Shown here piece after piece: positions 21,961 to 24,194 of a DNA stretch of 24,194 nucleotides (positions within the stretch are counted from its first letter, which is position 1; each line of letters begins with the position of its first letter). Location: IMG/VR virus record IMGVR_UViG_3300048922_000306, positions 1-24,194 of that record; one strand, given 5' to 3'. Under the pieces are notes generated by a model. That model was not told where the DNA came from. It saw only the letters and a program-made list of their open reading frames with translations, and ran no database searches. This DNA is from a virus. The translations under genes and the position numbers were made by a program.

Positions 21961-24194
21961 TCATGCATTGTTTGTCATGTAGCCGTCAGCTGCGCTCTGG
22001 AGAGCGCTTTCGCTGGCATACGGTGGCTCTGGCCCGCTAATGAGCGGCTTGACGTCGAGTGGTGGTGTTCCTTGCAGCGCACTGCCCTCCCTATGCGCCA
22101 TTGCGACGAGAGGCAGAAACTCGCGCTCGATCGCATCGCGATCGTCGGTTTCGCTGAAGGCCTTGGAATACAGGCGCAGGGTCGTCGTACGTCCCCATCT
22201 CAGTAATTCACGCTCGAGCCCCTGGAGCGTTTGACACTTCGGCGGCTGGTGCAATACTCGAGCCACCGCCGCCTGAATATCGTTGAAGCCAAGGAAGAAC
22301 GAGGCGCACCCCAGCTTATCCCAATCCGCGCTGTTAAGGCCTTCTGGGCTCAATGAACCTTCGCTCGTGGCCCCTTTTAGAAATTCTTTCAACATGCGCC
22401 TTCTGGAGCCGGCATCGGGCGCGAGGAGAAGATAATTCTGATCGATACGCCCCGTCCTGCGGATCGCAGGGTCGATGCGATAGGCATAGTTCGTCGCCAA
22501 GACGAAGATGCTGCGCTTAGCTCGACGGAGATTGTTGAGCTTGGTTAACATCCCAGGTGTCATGAACTTGAACACCGTGTCCTGCTTTTCGTGTCGGCCA
22601 GAACTACGGTCGAGCACTAGCTCATCGATCTCGTCGAATAAGATGACAACGTTTGCCTGAGCTCCGAGCACTTCGAAGATCATCTTGGCACGCGCTTCCA
22701 CTTCACCGCTACCGCCGGCAAGGAAATCGCTTACGGTAATGGTAACGAGAGGGAATTTGAGTGCGTCGGCGAGTTTCTCCGCGACCGTGGTCTTGCCGGT
22801 GCCCGGCGGACCATAAAGGAGCATCGAATAGTTCTCTGGCTCTCCGGCCAACCAGCCTCGCAGGAAAGCTTTTTCGACTTGCAGATAGGTTTTGAAGTTG
22901 TCCCCGAACGAAGTGACAGGTTCGAATCTTCCCGACACAGTGTCGTCGTTCGCCTTGGGCTCGGCGAGCGATTGCTGTTGCCATGTGTCCTTGCTCCAGG
23001 ACTCTTCGAGGAGTTCCGGTTTGCGCACGGCGAAACGCGAAAGCCGCAACGTGGTTCGAGCGATATGGTTGTAAAGGCTACGGCGGTAGCCGAGGAGGAA
23101 GCCGACGACCTGAGCAGTATCCCAGAGATGGATCGCATCGGGATCGGCGATATGTTCCGAATGCCAACCGGAAACTCCAGGGCTAATGTTTACGCGGCGC
23201 GCGATCAGCCAACTCCAGAACCGCCGGAACAGCTCGATATAACGTTCTGAATAGCGATGGAACCGTTCGTCCCGCCTGTCCAGCAGCTCGCACGAGCGGA
23301 GAAGCGAGTTTGCGGCCTCCACGCTCACGGGGAACAGCACCATCCCGCGTTCATTTCGGAGAAACGGCTTGGTCGGGCGCCAATGGGCGCTGGTTTCCTG
23401 CGCCTTGCCGAGCACATCGAGGATGCGTTCGAACAGCGGTGTGTCGATCGGCTGCTCGGACAGCCGCAATAGGCCCTCCAGGCAGAAGATTAGCTCGGCA
23501 GGATCGAAGCGACTGTCGGGGATCGTCGAATAGGACAATTGATCGTGCAGCGTGCTTTCGAAATAGCGGAGGAAGGCAGGCGGTCGCGTCTCGATTTCCA
23601 ATGCATCCGCTGCTCGGACGACGCACAGTGGCACGAAAGCATTGGTGAGCGGCTTGGACGGATCGCTATCGACAAAATTGAAAAATTTAACCGCCCCTTG
23701 TGCGGGATCGAGCCCAAGCAGTTTCTCCGCGGAAGCCAGCGCATAGTCTCGCACGTCCTGCGAGATGTCTTCCCCGTGTGGCGAATTCGATAGGATATTG
23801 GTCAGAAAGCAGAGCGTAAGCGGATCGTCTGGACCATAGGTTTTCGATAAGGTCTTGATAATAGCATGATCGCCCGCCTTGATTTTTTTCTGAAGCTTGG
23901 CGATCGCTTTTTTTCGGGGTGTCTCGAGATTGATGCGAACACCCTTGTCCAGATCGAACGGATAGACCGGACGGTCGCGGCCAGTGCGCTTCGCCTCGTT
24001 TAGGAGATCGATCGCGTGGATCATCATCGCCGTGGTGCTCTGCGAGAACTCAGCCTTCTTGGCCAGGTCCGCGTTCTGTGCGGATCCTCCATCGGCGCCC
24101 GATTCGACTGCCTCGCCAGATGCTCCCTGCGCATCATCTTTGGAGGCGTTCTCTTCCCCCTTTCGGCATTCATAGGGCCATGAGTCGCGAGTCG
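21961..24194 (-). CDS. AAA+ ATPase with long N-terminal helical region, open at window edge
   Basis: This is an AAA+ protein of the classic (FtsH/Cdc48-like) type. From the first internal ATG (24027) it is 688 aa: an alpha-helical N-terminal region (1-370) with WHSEH near residues 288-292 and IHLWDTAQVVGFLLGYRR at 299-316, then the ATPase module. That has Walker A GPPGTGKTT (406-414), Walker B VILFDEIDEL (461-470), sensor 1 ATN (511-513) and an arginine-finger region AIRRTGRID (521-529). The frame continues without a stop to the window edge, with coding-like sequence (ENASKDDAQGASGEAVE...) and no in-frame start, and the ATG at 24027 has no ribosome-binding site. The true start therefore probably lies beyond 24194. 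It is the first visible gene of the operon with the fusion protein. Confidence 0.82.
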   Translation of the reverse strand, partial: TRDSWPYECRKGEENASKDDAQGASGEAVESGADGGSAQNADLAKKAEFSQSTTAMMIHAIDLLNEAKRTGRDRPVYPFDLDKGVRINLETPRKKAIAKLQKKIKAGDHAIIKTLSKTYGPDDPLTLCFLTNILSNSPHGEDISQDVRDYALASAEKLLGLDPAQGAVKFFNFVDSDPSKPLTNAFVPLCVVRAADALEIETRPPAFLRYFESTLHDQLSYSTIPDSRFDPAELIFCLEGLLRLSEQPIDTPLFERILDVLGKAQETSAHWRPTKPFLRNERGMVLFPVSVEAANSLLRSCELLDRRDERFHRYSERYIELFRRFWSWLIARRVNISPGVSGWHSEHIADPDAIHLWDTAQVVGFLLGYRRSLYNHIARTTLRLSRFAVRKPELLEESWSKDTWQQQSLAEPKANDDTVSGRFEPVTSFGDNFKTYLQVEKAFLRGWLAGEPENYSMLLYGPPGTGKTTVAEKLADALKFPLVTITVSDFLAGGSGEVEARAKMIFEVLGAQANVVILFDEIDELVLDRSSGRHEKQDTVFKFMTPGMLTKLNNLRRAKRSIFVLATNYAYRIDPAIRRTGRIDQNYLLLAPDAGSRRRMLKEFLKGATSEGSLSPEGLNSADWDKLGCASFFLGFNDIQAAVARVLHQPPKCQTLQGLERELLRWGRTTTLRLYSKAFSETDDRDAIEREFLPLVAMAHREGSALQGTPPLDVKPLISGPEPPYASESALQSAADGYMTNNA

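Noticed and set aside
1-24194. CRISPR array, tRNA or rRNA genes
   Set aside because: No regularly spaced repeats and no tRNA-like cloverleaf or rRNA sequence were seen by eye; a covariance-model scan would settle short RNAs.

Overview
The window is high in GC apart from a lower-GC patch at about 5.3-7.0 kb. It looks like a chromosome segment of a high-GC proteobacterium, most likely an alphaproteobacterium; I infer this from base composition and protein style and cannot name a genus. Most of it (1 to about 19,360) is a lambda-type temperate phage genome or prophage. The last 4.2 kb (19,966 to the right edge) is a separate two-gene accessory module.

Phage late genes run leftward. Reading from about 12.5 kb down to 1, they are: a 15-residue coupled mini-ORF, a 201-aa protein with a possible C-terminal HTH, a GpZ-like virion protein, the small terminase, a Mom-like DNA-modification enzyme, the large terminase (GpA family), a lower-GC insert, a gpW-like joining protein, the lambda-type portal, an S49 prohead protease, an acidic assembly or scaffold protein, a gpD-like decoration protein, the gpE-like major capsid protein, and the first codons of another gene. 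Tail, lysis and host-range genes would lie beyond the left edge. The insert between large terminase and gpW carries a lipoprotein, a small exported protein and a decayed IS5-family transposase end, and looks like a moron brought in by transposition or recombination.

Replication genes (a Toprim primase and a Walker-type helicase/ATPase, overlapping by 4 nt) also run leftward, from about 15.8 to 12.7 kb. Just downstream of the helicase is a dense block of inverted and direct repeats (12,617-12,734), a good candidate origin or operator. A Cro-like gene (leftward) and an XRE repressor (rightward) flank a divergent lower-GC control region at 16.14-16.32 kb. Rightward from the repressor is a tight chain of small overlapping early genes, including a DUF2303/YfdQ-family protein, ending in an excisionase-like HTH protein at 19,356. 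The integrase normally expected next to it is absent. A roughly 600-bp stretch with no convincing gene follows and probably contains the phage/host or phage/island junction.

The most interesting part is the right-hand leftward operon. It has an AAA+ ATPase with a long helical N-terminal region, whose reading frame is still open at the window edge. Eighteen bp downstream is a 658-aa protein that joins an N-terminal nucleoside-2-deoxyribosyltransferase-like domain to a divergent C-terminal region resembling the ATP-grasp part of PEP-synthase-type enzymes. An AAA+ partner with a nucleotide-active enzyme beside a prophage end resembles the layout of known anti-phage modules such as RADAR, but I do not recognise this combination as a named system.
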